A DNA stretch of 64,000 nucleotides from a virus: IMG/VR virus record IMGVR_UViG_3300024301_000013, positions 1 to 64,000 of that record. The stretch is one strand, 5' to 3'. Below the pieces are notes generated by a model. It was not told where the DNA came from. It did not search any database and saw only the letters and a list, made by a program, of their open reading frames with translations. Position 1 is the stretch's first letter, and every line of letters begins with the position of its first letter. A program made the translations under genes and the position numbers. This document shows positions 7,555-16,868 of this stretch, in pieces.

Positions 7555-10500
7555 TTACTTACGTTCTATTACAAAATCTTCAGGATCAATATTAACTGTA
7601 TCCCAATATTCCATTTCTTCAGGTGTAATAGTCATAACTTCTTCGTATGTAGATTGGTTATGTGCCTGTTCACTAAAAGGAACCCCATTTATCAATTCTA
7701 AGTCACTTTCTAATAAGAACGGTTTGTGATCATAAGAATTAATCATTAATCTGTCACGTATCTCTGGTTTAAAGCAAACGAAGAGTGGGTGGACGGCGGA
7801 ATTAAACTTGTTAATGTATAAATCCGTGTTATAATTAATCCCTTGGCTGTCTTGGTAATTATCGACTATAGAACAGTTAATAACATATTCAACTTTTATA
7901 AAGTCAACAAAAATCCCCTTTTTTAAATTTCTAACCTTTGTCTTAATATTCTTCCATTGTTCAATATCATCCAGAATGGCAAATATATCGCCGTCCAACA
8001 CCTTCTGATTAACTGTAAGCAAACTTTTACTATCAAGCCCTAAAAGAAAGTTTTTAATAAGGGTTTTATTCCTTGTTTTCATCACGTTGTTAATCTTAGA
8101 CATATCAACTTCACCGATTTCACAAGTAGCAAAAGTAGTTGTAGGACTTAAACTATCTTTATCGTCTTTAGACTTACCTGTATTAACATAATAAACAGTA
8201 TCACCTAATTCAATATCCAAGTTATTATTAATTAACAATTCCATGTGTACTTGTCTATTCAGTGGAGCACCGTTTTTATTTGTGCCTTGAATATGTTGCA
8301 AATATTCTGCTTTTGTCTTTTTAATCTTTGCCTTGGATGCTATCAATTTAAGATCAATTCTTTTCTCTTCAATCTTCCGAATATAATCCCAATAAGCGTT
8401 AATAAAGTCTAAAGGTTTATTTTGCATCAACTTCACTACTTCTTTTTCAACAAATTGAGTAATATATTCAGATTGTGTTTTCTTAATAATTGCTCCACCG
8501 ATGATTTCCACTTTATTAGTTACTTCACCTGTCTTTTTATCTTTAGCTTCTTTAAGATAAATGTAATTACCTTTAGAGAAATTAATTACAGATTCTACAA
8601 TCTCATCAATATCTAAACCCATAATACCTTTCATATACAAATCATTATATTCAGCTACGTGAGCTGCAATACCTGTATATTCTTTCCCTTTAGTTACCAA
8701 CCAGTTAATACCTTTTCCTATATATTGATATTCTAAGTCAGCTGTATTAATTGAAAAGAATACACCGTCAGTGTGGGCAATAGTAGCGATATAACCTTTC
8801 TTAGTAAACCATTTTATCAAATGCCTCAAGTGTTGTCTTCCAGTACAAGTAATACCTTGAGCCACAACCAAATCAGCAAAAGGAGTTACACCAGCAGCAC
8901 CCATCATACCATAGAAACTATTGATAAGGATTTTAATAGGTAACTGTCTTACTTCATACTTTTTACTTAAAGACATTTCACCTTTTTCTTTATGCTCATT
9001 CATCAACTTCTTATACTTAATCCTAGTGGACCAACCATAATACATAAACAGTTTATAAACGCCGTACAAATCAATTTTAGGGGAATCAACGTGTACATAG
9101 AACTCCGCTGGATACAGTGATGAGAAGTCAGCTTTAAAAGACTTACCGTGGTATCCAGCTGATAACATAGCTACAAGACCACCTGTAAATTCTCTTGGTT
9201 CATCATAATCAGGTACAGCTAAACCATATTGATATGAGTAAGCTGAAAGCAATAGTTTCCAAACAGATGCACCACCCATAGTTGCAGATCTTTGATAAGA
9301 AGTAGGCAACCATTTAGAAATCAAAAAAGTAGCTTGACTATAAAATTCATCTAATTTATTTGTTTCCCATAAATCATCAATCAAATACCTTTTAATGATA
9401 TCTTCACCCGTTGTAATAATGTATTCATTCAAATCCTTTTCAGGGTAGAATAAGTTAACATTATTAAGGTTAGACCTCAAATCTTTCAGCTTATTATAAA
9501 CTTTCTGATAAGTTACAATATCTTCTTTTTCTAACCATTTACCTACAAACTCATTTTTTCTAAAGCAAAGTTTATCGTAATCTTTAAACTTACTATAAAC
9601 ATTATTAAAGAAACCATCAATATCATCAGGTGTAAACTTCAAAGTATTTACACAAGATTCCATAAACATTTTATCATATTCTTCATCCCAAAGATATAAG
9701 GTATCTTCATTACCATATACTTGAGTATGTAAAGATTTTCTCTTTACCTTACTTTGCTCATAAGTATCATTTTCAAATACAATCTCTTTATGGTATTTGA
9801 ACCAGTCGCCATTATTTACATTCAAATAAAAATCAGCTTTTGAATTCTCAATGTCCCCGATTTTATTACCTTCTACATAAACACGATTAGGTTTAGCTAA
9901 TTTGGCGAACTTAATGTTATCTTTAAGTTTGAAGTTAGGGATTGCTTTATTAATAGCAGCAGCCCTTTTTACCGCAAACATAGTATCACACATATTAATA
10001 CCTAAGATACTTGTTTGAGTATAACTTTCACTGCTACCACCTACTTTAAGATTACCAGCCCTCCGATTAAACATTTGATTTTTCGAAATGTAAATTTCTT
10101 CGGGGTTTACGTAATATTCTTTCAATAAATCCCTGATACCATTGTAAGTTTGGTATTCATCTTGGAAATTCTTTAGAATTTCGTAACGTTTAACTATGAA
10201 AGGAAAATCAAAGCCTTCGCCGTTATATGTTAAGAACAGGTCAGGGTTTAATTCCATTGTCAACTTAAAGAATTCTTCAATTATCTGAAGCTCTTCTTCT
10301 TGGTTAGTGGCATTTAATACTTTTTCAAAACCGTTATTACAGTACATACCGATTTTAAAAATCATACCCATAGTGGGATGAAGAGCAGCATCTTTTCTAT
10401 GAGAAAATTCAGGTAAACCTTTTGTTTCTATATCCATTGTTAGACTTTTTAACTCTGGATATTCTTCGAATCCTTTGAATAATCTTTTTCCACTCTGAAT

Positions 10501-11658
10501 CATATATTGTTCAATTGTGGAAATTTTATAAAAGAGACGGTCTTCACCTACAAACAAATCAATACCATTTTCTATAAACAAGGCGTTAAGATTTGCAAAT
10601 CCTTTTTTAGAATCAAAGGAGAATCCATCTTGAATCATCATCATTAACTTTGTATCGTCAATTTTAAGTTTAAGATGTTTTGCAAATTTATCTGCATGTT
10701 GCACCAAGAAATCTAAATCATTGTTTCTAATTTTCTTTTCGTAGAAGTCAAATATTTTAGATGCCCTTACATTTTCATTAAAAATGGTAAAGGTTAAATG
10801 AATTAATTCTTCGTAATCTATCTCGCTGCTTATTTTAAGAATATCTTGGTCAAGATATTGGTTGTCTTCATTATTAGCATCAATGAAAGAAAAGAGAAAT
10901 GGTTTAGCTGGAAAACCAAAGAAAAAGAGTAATTTTTGGAAATTAGTTGAAGTTTTCCAAAACTCTTTTAGTTTTTCAGAATCTAAAAATACACCTGACC
11001 TTTTCCATATATCTAAACCACCTTCACGGAAAAAATCAATAAGGTTATTGAAGCTACCGTTGATTTTTTTTAATTCACCTCTTTTATTATAACAGAATAG
11101 GGGGTTATCGTAATTAGTTTCTTTTTCAGGTGCATTAATATGCACAAGATATTTAAACCCGTTTTCCATCCGATCGTATTTATCGGACTCGTTGATATGG
11201 GTTATCTGTTCTGTTATTTCAATATTGTATTGCTTCATTTTATTGAAGCAAAGCCTTCTTCTATCTTTAACATCAGATAGAAAGCGTCTTACAATATATT
11301 CGTTTTCATCTTGAGATTTGCTTACTATTTCTAATTGATCTTTAATAAGTTCTTGTGACTTATTTTCATAAAAGATAGAATTAGTTTCTTCATTGTAATC
11401 GGTGTGGTGGACGGCGAAATATTCCCAAAGAAAATCTCTATCAAAATCAAAACCCTTAAACCACATAAAAGGTCTAAAAGTATCTTTCTTGATCGTAACA
11501 TCTTCATCATTTTGTTTACGGACGAATATTTTTACTTCATTCGAAAAATTATTAGAATCAATGTAACGTATGCCTTCTTCAGGGTCAAACCCGTGTAGTA
11601 ACGATTCAATATCTTCGATTTTTAATCTTTTTAAATCTCCTTTCATAACATAATACAA
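7555..11658 (-). CDS. DNA polymerase, family B, with 3'-5' exonuclease
   Basis: The phage replicase, 1367 residues, is clearly larger than T4 gp43 (about 900). Exonuclease motifs are TMDIETKGL (about 406) and LTYNGEGFDFPF. Polymerase motif A is KADFSSLYPAEFY (about 844), motif B KILINSFYGMMG (about 907) and motif C IAHTDGVFFS (about 961). Motif C usually reads DTDS; here the first Asp is His and the Ser is Gly, while the second, catalytic Asp is kept. The extra length lies in the N-terminal 400 residues and after the palm. Three GGACGGCG repeats fall inside (7791, 7989, 11409). A host-type promoter sits just upstream. Confidence 0.95.
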   Translation of the reverse strand: MYYVMKGDLKRLKIEDIESLLHGFDPEEGIRYIDSNNFSNEVKIFVRKQNDEDVTIKKDTFRPFMWFKGFDFDRDFLWEYFAVHHTDYNEETNSIFYENKSQELIKDQLEIVSKSQDENEYIVRRFLSDVKDRRRLCFNKMKQYNIEITEQITHINESDKYDRMENGFKYLVHINAPEKETNYDNPLFCYNKRGELKKINGSFNNLIDFFREGGLDIWKRSGVFLDSEKLKEFWKTSTNFQKLLFFFGFPAKPFLFSFIDANNEDNQYLDQDILKISSEIDYEELIHLTFTIFNENVRASKIFDFYEKKIRNNDLDFLVQHADKFAKHLKLKIDDTKLMMMIQDGFSFDSKKGFANLNALFIENGIDLFVGEDRLFYKISTIEQYMIQSGKRLFKGFEEYPELKSLTMDIETKGLPEFSHRKDAALHPTMGMIFKIGMYCNNGFEKVLNATNQEEELQIIEEFFKLTMELNPDLFLTYNGEGFDFPFIVKRYEILKNFQDEYQTYNGIRDLLKEYYVNPEEIYISKNQMFNRRAGNLKVGGSSESYTQTSILGINMCDTMFAVKRAAAINKAIPNFKLKDNIKFAKLAKPNRVYVEGNKIGDIENSKADFYLNVNNGDWFKYHKEIVFENDTYEQSKVKRKSLHTQVYGNEDTLYLWDEEYDKMFMESCVNTLKFTPDDIDGFFNNVYSKFKDYDKLCFRKNEFVGKWLEKEDIVTYQKVYNKLKDLRSNLNNVNLFYPEKDLNEYIITTGEDIIKRYLIDDLWETNKLDEFYSQATFLISKWLPTSYQRSATMGGASVWKLLLSAYSYQYGLAVPDYDEPREFTGGLVAMLSAGYHGKSFKADFSSLYPAEFYVHVDSPKIDLYGVYKLFMYYGWSTRIKYKKLMNEHKEKGEMSLSKKYEVRQLPIKILINSFYGMMGAAGVTPFADLVVAQGITCTGRQHLRHLIKWFTKKGYIATIAHTDGVFFSINTADLEYQYIGKGINWLVTKGKEYTGIAAHVAEYNDLYMKGIMGLDIDEIVESVINFSKGNYIYLKEAKDKKTGEVTNKVEIIGGAIIKKTQSEYITQFVEKEVVKLMQNKPLDFINAYWDYIRKIEEKRIDLKLIASKAKIKKTKAEYLQHIQGTNKNGAPLNRQVHMELLINNNLDIELGDTVYYVNTGKSKDDKDSLSPTTTFATCEIGEVDMSKINNVMKTRNKTLIKNFLLGLDSKSLLTVNQKVLDGDIFAILDDIEQWKNIKTKVRNLKKGIFVDFIKVEYVINCSIVDNYQDSQGINYNTDLYINKFNSAVHPLFVCFKPEIRDRLMINSYDHKPFLLESDLELINGVPFSEQAHNQSTYEEVMTITPEEMEYWDTVNIDPEDFVIERK

Positions 11659-11665
11659 TTTGTCA

Positions 11666-11696
11666 CAAAGGTACGATAAAAAATCAAATAGTCAAA
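11666..11696 (-). promoter_or_regulatory. Bacteroidota-type promoter for DNA polymerase
   Basis: On the minus strand TTTG (11696-11693), 19 bases, then TACCTTTG (11673-11666), a perfect match to the -33/-7 elements used by the primary sigma factor of Bacteroidota. It ends 7 bases before the polymerase ATG, so the transcript would have a very short leader. It suggests early expression by unmodified host RNA polymerase. Confidence 0.75.
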
Positions 11697-11701
11697 CTAT
11701 T

Positions 11702-12055
11702 TTACAAAATAGTTATGTTGAGGGGTTCTCTGATTGGAGCTATTAAAGTAGTTTGGTCATCATTGAAGGTTATTTCAAACCATCCTTTGTATTTACCTTT
11801 TTTCATATTATCTTCACTTGTCCACTTGTATTGTATATAGACTTTTTCGTGACAAGTGCTACACTCTTGTTCTACTAAAATACAACAAGGAGCACATTGT
11901 ATAAACGGAATACAACTACCAACCTCTTCCATGTGAAAAGTAATAACAGCGTTCTGTAAACGCTCATTCATGCTTTTATTAGAAGTAATGCCGTTTTGTA
12001 TCAACTCCATAGTTAATACAGGTAAATTAGAATGTTGTTTTATATAAAAATTCAT
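11702..12055 (-). CDS. Cys-rich small protein, possible baseplate/virion component
   Basis: The 117-residue product starts FYIKQHSNLPVLTMELIQNG and ends in a KGKYKGWFEITFNDD...TLIAPIREPLNI strand pattern. This order (short beta, insertion, G-x-Y-x-G-x-F-x-I, then L-I-x-P-I-R) resembles N-terminal Ig-like domains of phage baseplate proteins such as the BppU type; the likeness is from memory. A CCILVEQECSTCHEKVY insertion adds Cys pairs that could bind zinc. It lies 11 bases after the larger virion-type gene upstream. Confidence 0.55.
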   Translation of the reverse strand: MNFYIKQHSNLPVLTMELIQNGITSNKSMNERLQNAVITFHMEEVGSCIPFIQCAPCCILVEQECSTCHEKVYIQYKWTSEDNMKKGKYKGWFEITFNDDQTTLIAPIREPLNITIL

Positions 12056-12066
12056 TTCAAGTTCTT

Positions 12067-13713
12067 TTAAGAGTTGTATATATCGTAATTACATTTTATT
12101 ACTTGATAATCCAAAGGGACATCATAAAGACAGAAAGATTTTATCTTCCCAATAAAAGTACCAGCAAAATTTTCTTCTAAAACACCACAAATATTGTTAT
12201 CTGTTACAAATTTAAAACAGTTAGTTTTATGTAAGGAGTTTTGAGAATAATCAGGTAAATTAGGGTTACAACAACCCCCTGTTATATCTTCATCAATATC
12301 AACAGAATAATATACTTTCTCAAAATCATCTAATACAAATCTATTTGTAAATTCAACGTAATGTGAAGTTTCCTTTGTTTGAATTGAAATAAATCTATCA
12401 TCTAAGAGTGAGCTATAAAAAGATATTATTTCATCTTTTTGTGTGAAATCAAAATCAGTAACAGTAAAATAATCAACCCCATTAATTCTAACCCCTTTAA
12501 AGAATTGATTTTTCTTTAGATAAAATTGATAATCACAAACTTCATATTCAGTTGGTACATCAGTTGGCATTTCTAATAAACCTTGAGTTCCGCCACCAAT
12601 ACTGATATTGTAAGGCACACCTAATTGTTTAGAAGGTAAATCATCAAAAGGTTCAGGTACAATGTTAGGGAAATTATATTCCCTCAATTTCAAAAAGCCA
12701 TCAACGTATATGCTTAATGTACCAAAAGATTGTTCTTTGGGTTTACATATATGTGGGTTATCGCTTTGAAATTTAATTGTAACTAAATGATAATTTTCGT
12801 CTGTAAATATATTTTCAGTACTATATTTTTCAAATATTAATAAGTCTTCTTCAAATTTACCATCAACACAAGTACCTGAAGTTGCAAGGTATCTATATCC
12901 TATTTTACCTTCATCTGTTATTCTAAAGGCTAAGGCGTTGTATTTTAAGTTATCACAACAATCAGGAAGTGTAAAAGTTACTCCAGTTGCATTCAAATAG
13001 AAATCACTTAGACTAGGGCAATTAAAAAATAAAAAAGGTGAAGTATCGCTTGGTGGCTTTATATGTGAAGTTTCTTCTATAATAGAGTTTAAGAATGTTA
13101 CACCGCTAGATACTTCGTAGGATAAGATATGTTCTTTAAGGGAGCAGAACTTATTTTCAGCTCTTGTTCCATAGTAATAGAATATACCTTCGTTATTAGG
13201 ATAAGTTTCATTTAGAGTGGGTAATTCAGAGTCACAAGTACATCCGCTTTTAGCCAAATAGAATTCAGCAGTCCAACCGTCCACAAAATGCTCTGGGAGC
13301 GTTTGGTACTCATAACCTTCTAACTTATAGAAGCCCTGATAGAAACCCCCGCACAACTGAACTGTGGAGCCACTAAGCACATCGTAGCAAAAGTTTTCGC
13401 CGTCCACCTGCTTAACAAAAAATCTCTTTTCGCCGTCCAACCCCCAATCAGAATCAATACTATCAGAAAATCTATTATCATAACCTGTAATACCAAAATT
13501 AGGTATGGTAACACCACTAGCAGATATAGCACCAATCCATTCATTATCGACATATACAGTCCCCAATGAATTGAAGTTCATACAAATAATTGGTTCTACT
13601 ACATCATTACAATTACAAATAGCATCATATTCAGATACCTGTATGTCGTAATAATCTTTATTAGATAACTTCAAATCTAATAATGTCGCGTATTTTCTAT
13701 TGATATATGCCAA
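12067..13713 (-). CDS. Virion protein with concanavalin/LamG-like lectin domain (tail fibre or decoration)
   Basis: A Cys- and aromatic-rich protein with several beta-sandwich-like segments. One region (GTLSIYVDGFLKLREYNFPNI...YNISIGGGTQGLLE and the closing GKIKSFCLYDVPLD) has the typical pattern of laminin-G/concanavalin-like domains common in Bacteroidota phage tails, suggesting glycan binding. The longest frame opens at 13827, but that would overlap the divergent gene. A TTG at 13713 (548 aa, starting AYINRKYATLLDLK) keeps the two genes apart and is preferred. Two GGACGGCG repeats lie only 33 bases apart (13398, 13431), encoding VDGE and LDGE. Confidence 0.65.
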   Translation of the reverse strand: MAYINRKYATLLDLKLSNKDYYDIQVSEYDAICNCNDVVEPIICMNFNSLGTVYVDNEWIGAISASGVTIPNFGITGYDNRFSDSIDSDWGLDGEKRFFVKQVDGENFCYDVLSGSTVQLCGGFYQGFYKLEGYEYQTLPEHFVDGWTAEFYLAKSGCTCDSELPTLNETYPNNEGIFYYYGTRAENKFCSLKEHILSYEVSSGVTFLNSIIEETSHIKPPSDTSPFLFFNCPSLSDFYLNATGVTFTLPDCCDNLKYNALAFRITDEGKIGYRYLATSGTCVDGKFEEDLLIFEKYSTENIFTDENYHLVTIKFQSDNPHICKPKEQSFGTLSIYVDGFLKLREYNFPNIVPEPFDDLPSKQLGVPYNISIGGGTQGLLEMPTDVPTEYEVCDYQFYLKKNQFFKGVRINGVDYFTVTDFDFTQKDEIISFYSSLLDDRFISIQTKETSHYVEFTNRFVLDDFEKVYYSVDIDEDITGGCCNPNLPDYSQNSLHKTNCFKFVTDNNICGVLEENFAGTFIGKIKSFCLYDVPLDYQVIKCNYDIYNS

Positions 13714-13747
13714 GTCATTATATTTATTACATATAAATAAACGGAAA

Positions 13748-14197
13748 ATGAAAATTATTGTATCTGAAATTTTATTGAATGAAATTATAAATGCAGATCT
13801 ATCTATTATAGGAGGAGATATGCCCACATCTAATAAAGAAGTAAAGCTGTCAAGAATAAGAAAGACACCACAACCTACTTCAGATGATTTCGTGACTCAA
13901 GCAAGTCAATTTACACAAACATACCCTAACGGTTGGTTTGTAAGAGAACAAGAAGAAAATGAAGAAGAACAAGAAACAAGACCAACAGATAAAATCAGTG
14001 AACTTAATATCCTAGACCTATTAAATGAAAAGGGATTGAAACAAGCTACTTTAACTTTCAAGACTAATCTATTTAATGTAAAAGACGATAACTTAAATGA
14101 AGTGATAGCTATTGTTTTAAACGATATTTTTAAAGAAGTTGATTGGAATGAAATGCCTGAAAATTATAAAAAAGAACTAGCTCAATACCTTAAATAA
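13748..14197 (+). CDS. Unknown small phage protein with N-terminal VSEILL tag
   Basis: The 149-residue protein is not recognised. The ATG at 13748 gives the N-terminus KIIVSEILLNEII, similar to terminal segments of several other proteins here (6805, 14306, 15076, 54740). An alternative ATG at 13820 has a GGAGGAG ribosome-binding-like sequence before it, unusual in this window, and would remove the tag. The middle is polar and E-rich (EENEEEQE); the C-terminus is helical. Confidence 0.6.
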   Translation: MKIIVSEILLNEIINADLSIIGGDMPTSNKEVKLSRIRKTPQPTSDDFVTQASQFTQTYPNGWFVREQEENEEEQETRPTDKISELNILDLLNEKGLKQATLTFKTNLFNVKDDNLNEVIAIVLNDIFKEVDWNEMPENYKKELAQYLK

Positions 14198-14305
14198 AAT
14201 ATATAAAAGTACAAACTTTAGATATATTATTATATAAGAATAGTGAAAAACCAAAAGTTTAAAAAAACATACCTTAACAACTTATTAATCAATTAATTAT
14301 ATATT

Positions 14306-14737
14306 ATGGCAAATAGTAAATTAATCGGAAAAAACGTTCCATTTCCTGAAAATTTACTTCCTTCTATGAGAAGAAATTTAGGGGATAATTTAGAGTTTGC
14401 AACCCAGATAAATAACTTCATTGAGGATAGGAATGTTAGTTACGATGATTTAAGGAATATAGTTAAAAATTACCATACATATTCTACAGAAGAAAAGTTA
14501 CAACACGGTGGAGATCTTTTTTATAGATGGGCTGTTGCTACTTTAAATCGTTTAACTAGGGTTGTAAAAAGAAGTAAAGAAAATTTATCTTTAGCTGGAA
14601 AGAATAATGCTTATATAAAGCAACATGAAAAGAATGTTACGGGTAAGGCTAATACTGAAAAACCCTTATATGAATCACCTAAAAAAATAAAGAAAATATA
14701 TATATCTGAAACAATCTTTAAAAAATTAAAAAAATAA
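14306..14737 (+). CDS. Unknown basic phage protein
   Basis: The 143-residue product is Lys/Asn-rich, with an N-terminal NVPFPENLLPSMRRNLGDN segment and a C-terminus IYISETIFKKLKK that ends in a basic tail. It is the first of five closely spaced plus-strand genes (14306-16312) with no recognised family. The 108-base gap before it is A/T-rich and holds no clear promoter. Confidence 0.6.
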   Translation: MANSKLIGKNVPFPENLLPSMRRNLGDNLEFATQINNFIEDRNVSYDDLRNIVKNYHTYSTEEKLQHGGDLFYRWAVATLNRLTRVVKRSKENLSLAGKNNAYIKQHEKNVTGKANTEKPLYESPKKIKKIYISETIFKKLKK

Positions 14738-14742
14738 ATATT

Positions 14743-15054
14743 ATGTCAACTTGTTCAAGATTAGAAGAAATAGCAAAGGCAACTAGAGAAGACCTTTTAA
14801 TTAAAAATGTTTACCAAGACCAATCAGGTTTGAAATACGATCAGACACATAGAAATGCTACACAAGCAATGGGTGGCGTAGATGATCCAAATAATTTCAA
14901 GGGAAAGGGTACTGGTGGATCTTTTGACACTAGCAATGGCGGTAGTATCGTTGATATTAACGGTTTACCATCTGTTATTGGAAGTGGTAGAAACGCCATT
15001 TTTAGTGTTAATCAGTATAACCCAGATAACAAATACGATTGTTTTGCGCAATAA
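14743..15054 (+). CDS. Unknown small Gly/Asn-rich protein
   Basis: The 103-residue protein starts with a short helix (CSRLEEIAKATREDLL) followed by a low-complexity Gly/Ser/Asn stretch (GKGTGGSFDTSNGGSIVDI) and ends NKYDCFAQ. It could be a minor virion or internal protein; no family recognised. The start lies 5 bases after the previous stop. Confidence 0.6.
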   Translation: MSTCSRLEEIAKATREDLLIKNVYQDQSGLKYDQTHRNATQAMGGVDDPNNFKGKGTGGSFDTSNGGSIVDINGLPSVIGSGRNAIFSVNQYNPDNKYDCFAQ

Positions 15055-15075
15055 TTTAAAAAAATACCTATATTT

Positions 15076-15510
15076 GTGAAAAGTTTTAAAGACACTGTAA
15101 GTGAAATCTTACTTGAAGCCCCTAGAGTCGGTGAAGTTGTAGACACAATATTTGGGCGTAAATTAGTCAAAATAAACTATCTGGGTGATGAAAATGAACC
15201 AGAGGGTGAAAGATTAATTGAACCTTATTTGATTGGTAGAACTGTCACTGGAAAGTTGGCTATTAGGGCTTATCAAAGAAATGGTTTCACTAAAACAGAT
15301 CAACCAGATTGGAAGATATTTGTTATAGATAAAATAACAAGGTGGGAACCACAAAAAGAAAGTTTTGATGTCAGAACAGATTATAATCGTAATGGAGATA
15401 AAATGTTCAGATTAATAGATAAGAAAGTTCCTCTAAATAAGAGCGCTTTTATAGGCAAATACTCTTCAATGGTCAAAGATCTTTATAATAAGATAAAATC
15501 TAAATTTTAA
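15076..15510 (+). CDS. WYL-like domain protein
   Basis: A GTG start at 15076 gives a 144-residue protein with an N-terminal VSEILLEAPRVG tag. The core, ERLIEPYLIGRTVTGKLAIRAYQ...PDWKIFVIDKITRWE, has the R-x-x-E-P-Y ... G ... x-R-A-Y-Q ... W-x-x-F-x-x-D-x-I pattern of WYL domains, which often bind nucleic acid ligands. It has no DNA-binding partner domain. Role unknown. Confidence 0.6.
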   Translation: MKSFKDTVSEILLEAPRVGEVVDTIFGRKLVKINYLGDENEPEGERLIEPYLIGRTVTGKLAIRAYQRNGFTKTDQPDWKIFVIDKITRWEPQKESFDVRTDYNRNGDKMFRLIDKKVPLNKSAFIGKYSSMVKDLYNKIKSKF

Positions 15511-15511
15511 T

Positions 15512-15847
15512 ATGGGTATTAAAAAAAATATCAGCGATTTTGAAAATAGTGACTTATATGAAGATGAGGAAGATGATTTAGAATTATTAGAGAACGACGA
15601 TTTTAAAGACATTAATGATGTTAATATAGACGAGAATTATATTACATCATTAACTGATAAAATATCTAATAACGAACTGTTAACAGCTTTTTTAATTCAA
15701 GATCGAATGGAGGGTGCTATAAGTTCAAATAAAAAAAGTCAATCACATCCTATTGATAGTTATTTAAGGGATTTAATATTGGATGTTCTAGTAAAAGATT
15801 TCATGCCTTTATTGGAAAAAAAATTAAATTCAGTAAATAAAAAATAA
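15512..15847 (+). CDS. Unknown acidic small protein
   Basis: The 111-residue protein has a very acidic N-terminal third (DLYEDEEDDLELLENDDFKD) and a helical C-terminus with KKSQSHPIDSYLRDLIL. It begins one base after the WYL-like gene's stop codon. No family recognised. Confidence 0.55.
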   Translation: MGIKKNISDFENSDLYEDEEDDLELLENDDFKDINDVNIDENYITSLTDKISNNELLTAFLIQDRMEGAISSNKKSQSHPIDSYLRDLILDVLVKDFMPLLEKKLNSVNKK

Positions 15848-15865
15848 TATAAAAAACAATAGACT

Positions 15866-16312
15866 ATGAGTAACATAGATAATTTTCTAGCTAGTATTTC
15901 ACAAGAAGTTAATATTGATCAAAACGAAAAAATTAACGAGAGTAAGAGTGTTAAAACAACTAAGCAGAAGAGTAAAAAAAAGAAAGTAGATGAAGAGATT
16001 TCTTTTGATACTAATGATCTTTTTGGAGAAAATAATTATGATAATCCATTACCTATATGGTCTACTGTAACTGAAAATAATGAAATAATTAATGAAACAG
16101 TAGTTACCACTAATGAATCGGTCATTCAAAATGATAATACAGTAGGTGTAGATATAAAAACAATAAGAGAGGTTATCAGGGAGGAATTAGATGATTATTT
16201 TAAACAGAAAATGGTTTTAGAAGAGTCATCTGCTGGTAATGCTCAAATAATATTTTTAAAAGTAGGTAATAGTTTATTTAAGGGGAATATGGAGTTTGTA
16301 AAAAGTGTTTAA
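15866..16312 (+). CDS. Unknown protein with Lys-rich linker
   Basis: The 148-residue protein has a polar N-terminus with a KQKSKKKK tract, an Asn-rich middle, a helix (TIREVIREELDDYFKQKMVLE) and a compact C-terminal strand region (NAQIIFLKVGNSLFKGNMEFVKSV). No family recognised. The last 35 bases overlap the convergent GIY-YIG-type gene. Confidence 0.55.
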   Translation: MSNIDNFLASISQEVNIDQNEKINESKSVKTTKQKSKKKKVDEEISFDTNDLFGENNYDNPLPIWSTVTENNEIINETVVTTNESVIQNDNTVGVDIKTIREVIREELDDYFKQKMVLEESSAGNAQIIFLKVGNSLFKGNMEFVKSV

Positions 16313-16838
16313 TATCCGTAACATCTGATTCTAATAGGTCATACCATTCTCCATTTATTTTTTTGAGTTTAAAAATCGAGTGAAACAATCTTTCTAATTT
16401 TTTTGAGTCATCTACTGGAAATATATCTACAAAATACCAATCAAAAGGCAATTTAACATTAAAGATAGCATTTCTATTATCAATATTATTTGTTCTACCT
16501 ATTTTGTAACCTAGATTTGACTTTATAATATACAGGAATTCTTTTTCCTTGTTTGATATATTAATATTAAGATTTAAGTTGTTAATCTCTTCTTGATATT
16601 TTAATTTATACAATTGGTTGTCGGATATAAAAATCCAGCAGCCAATTGTTTTAAACGCCAAAACTTCCTTTTCTATTTCGCCGTCCAACTCAAAATCAAA
16701 CTCACTATAGGAATACTTAAACATTGCATTCCAAAGTACAGTGAATTCACCTATACAATTTTTACTAAAATTTCTTTTACTAAAATACTGATAAGTAAAG
16801 CCGTTTGATAATAGAAATTTTTGAGTTATATTTTGCAA
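16278..16838 (-). CDS. GIY-YIG-superfamily protein (T5orf172/MUG113-like)
   Basis: The C-terminal half reads FLYIIKSN-LGYKIGRT, then a basic RN turn, LERLFHSIFK and GEWYDL. This is the order of the T5orf172-type GIY-YIG nuclease fold (Y-I-I, Y-K-I-G-R-T, Arg, E-x-x-x-H, N/E-W-Y/F). The N-terminal 85 residues are unlike the family and may bind DNA. It starts with TTG (16838), is a lone minus-strand gene, and holds the repeat copy at 16679 (LDGE). Such genes are often mobile intruders in phages. Confidence 0.7.
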   Translation of the reverse strand: MQNITQKFLLSNGFTYQYFSKRNFSKNCIGEFTVLWNAMFKYSYSEFDFELDGEIEKEVLAFKTIGCWIFISDNQLYKLKYQEEINNLNLNINISNKEKEFLYIIKSNLGYKIGRTNNIDNRNAIFNVKLPFDWYFVDIFPVDDSKKLERLFHSIFKLKKINGEWYDLLESDVTDIKHFLQTPYSP

Positions 16839-16868
16839 TTTTTACTATATTTGATAAAAATATATTGT

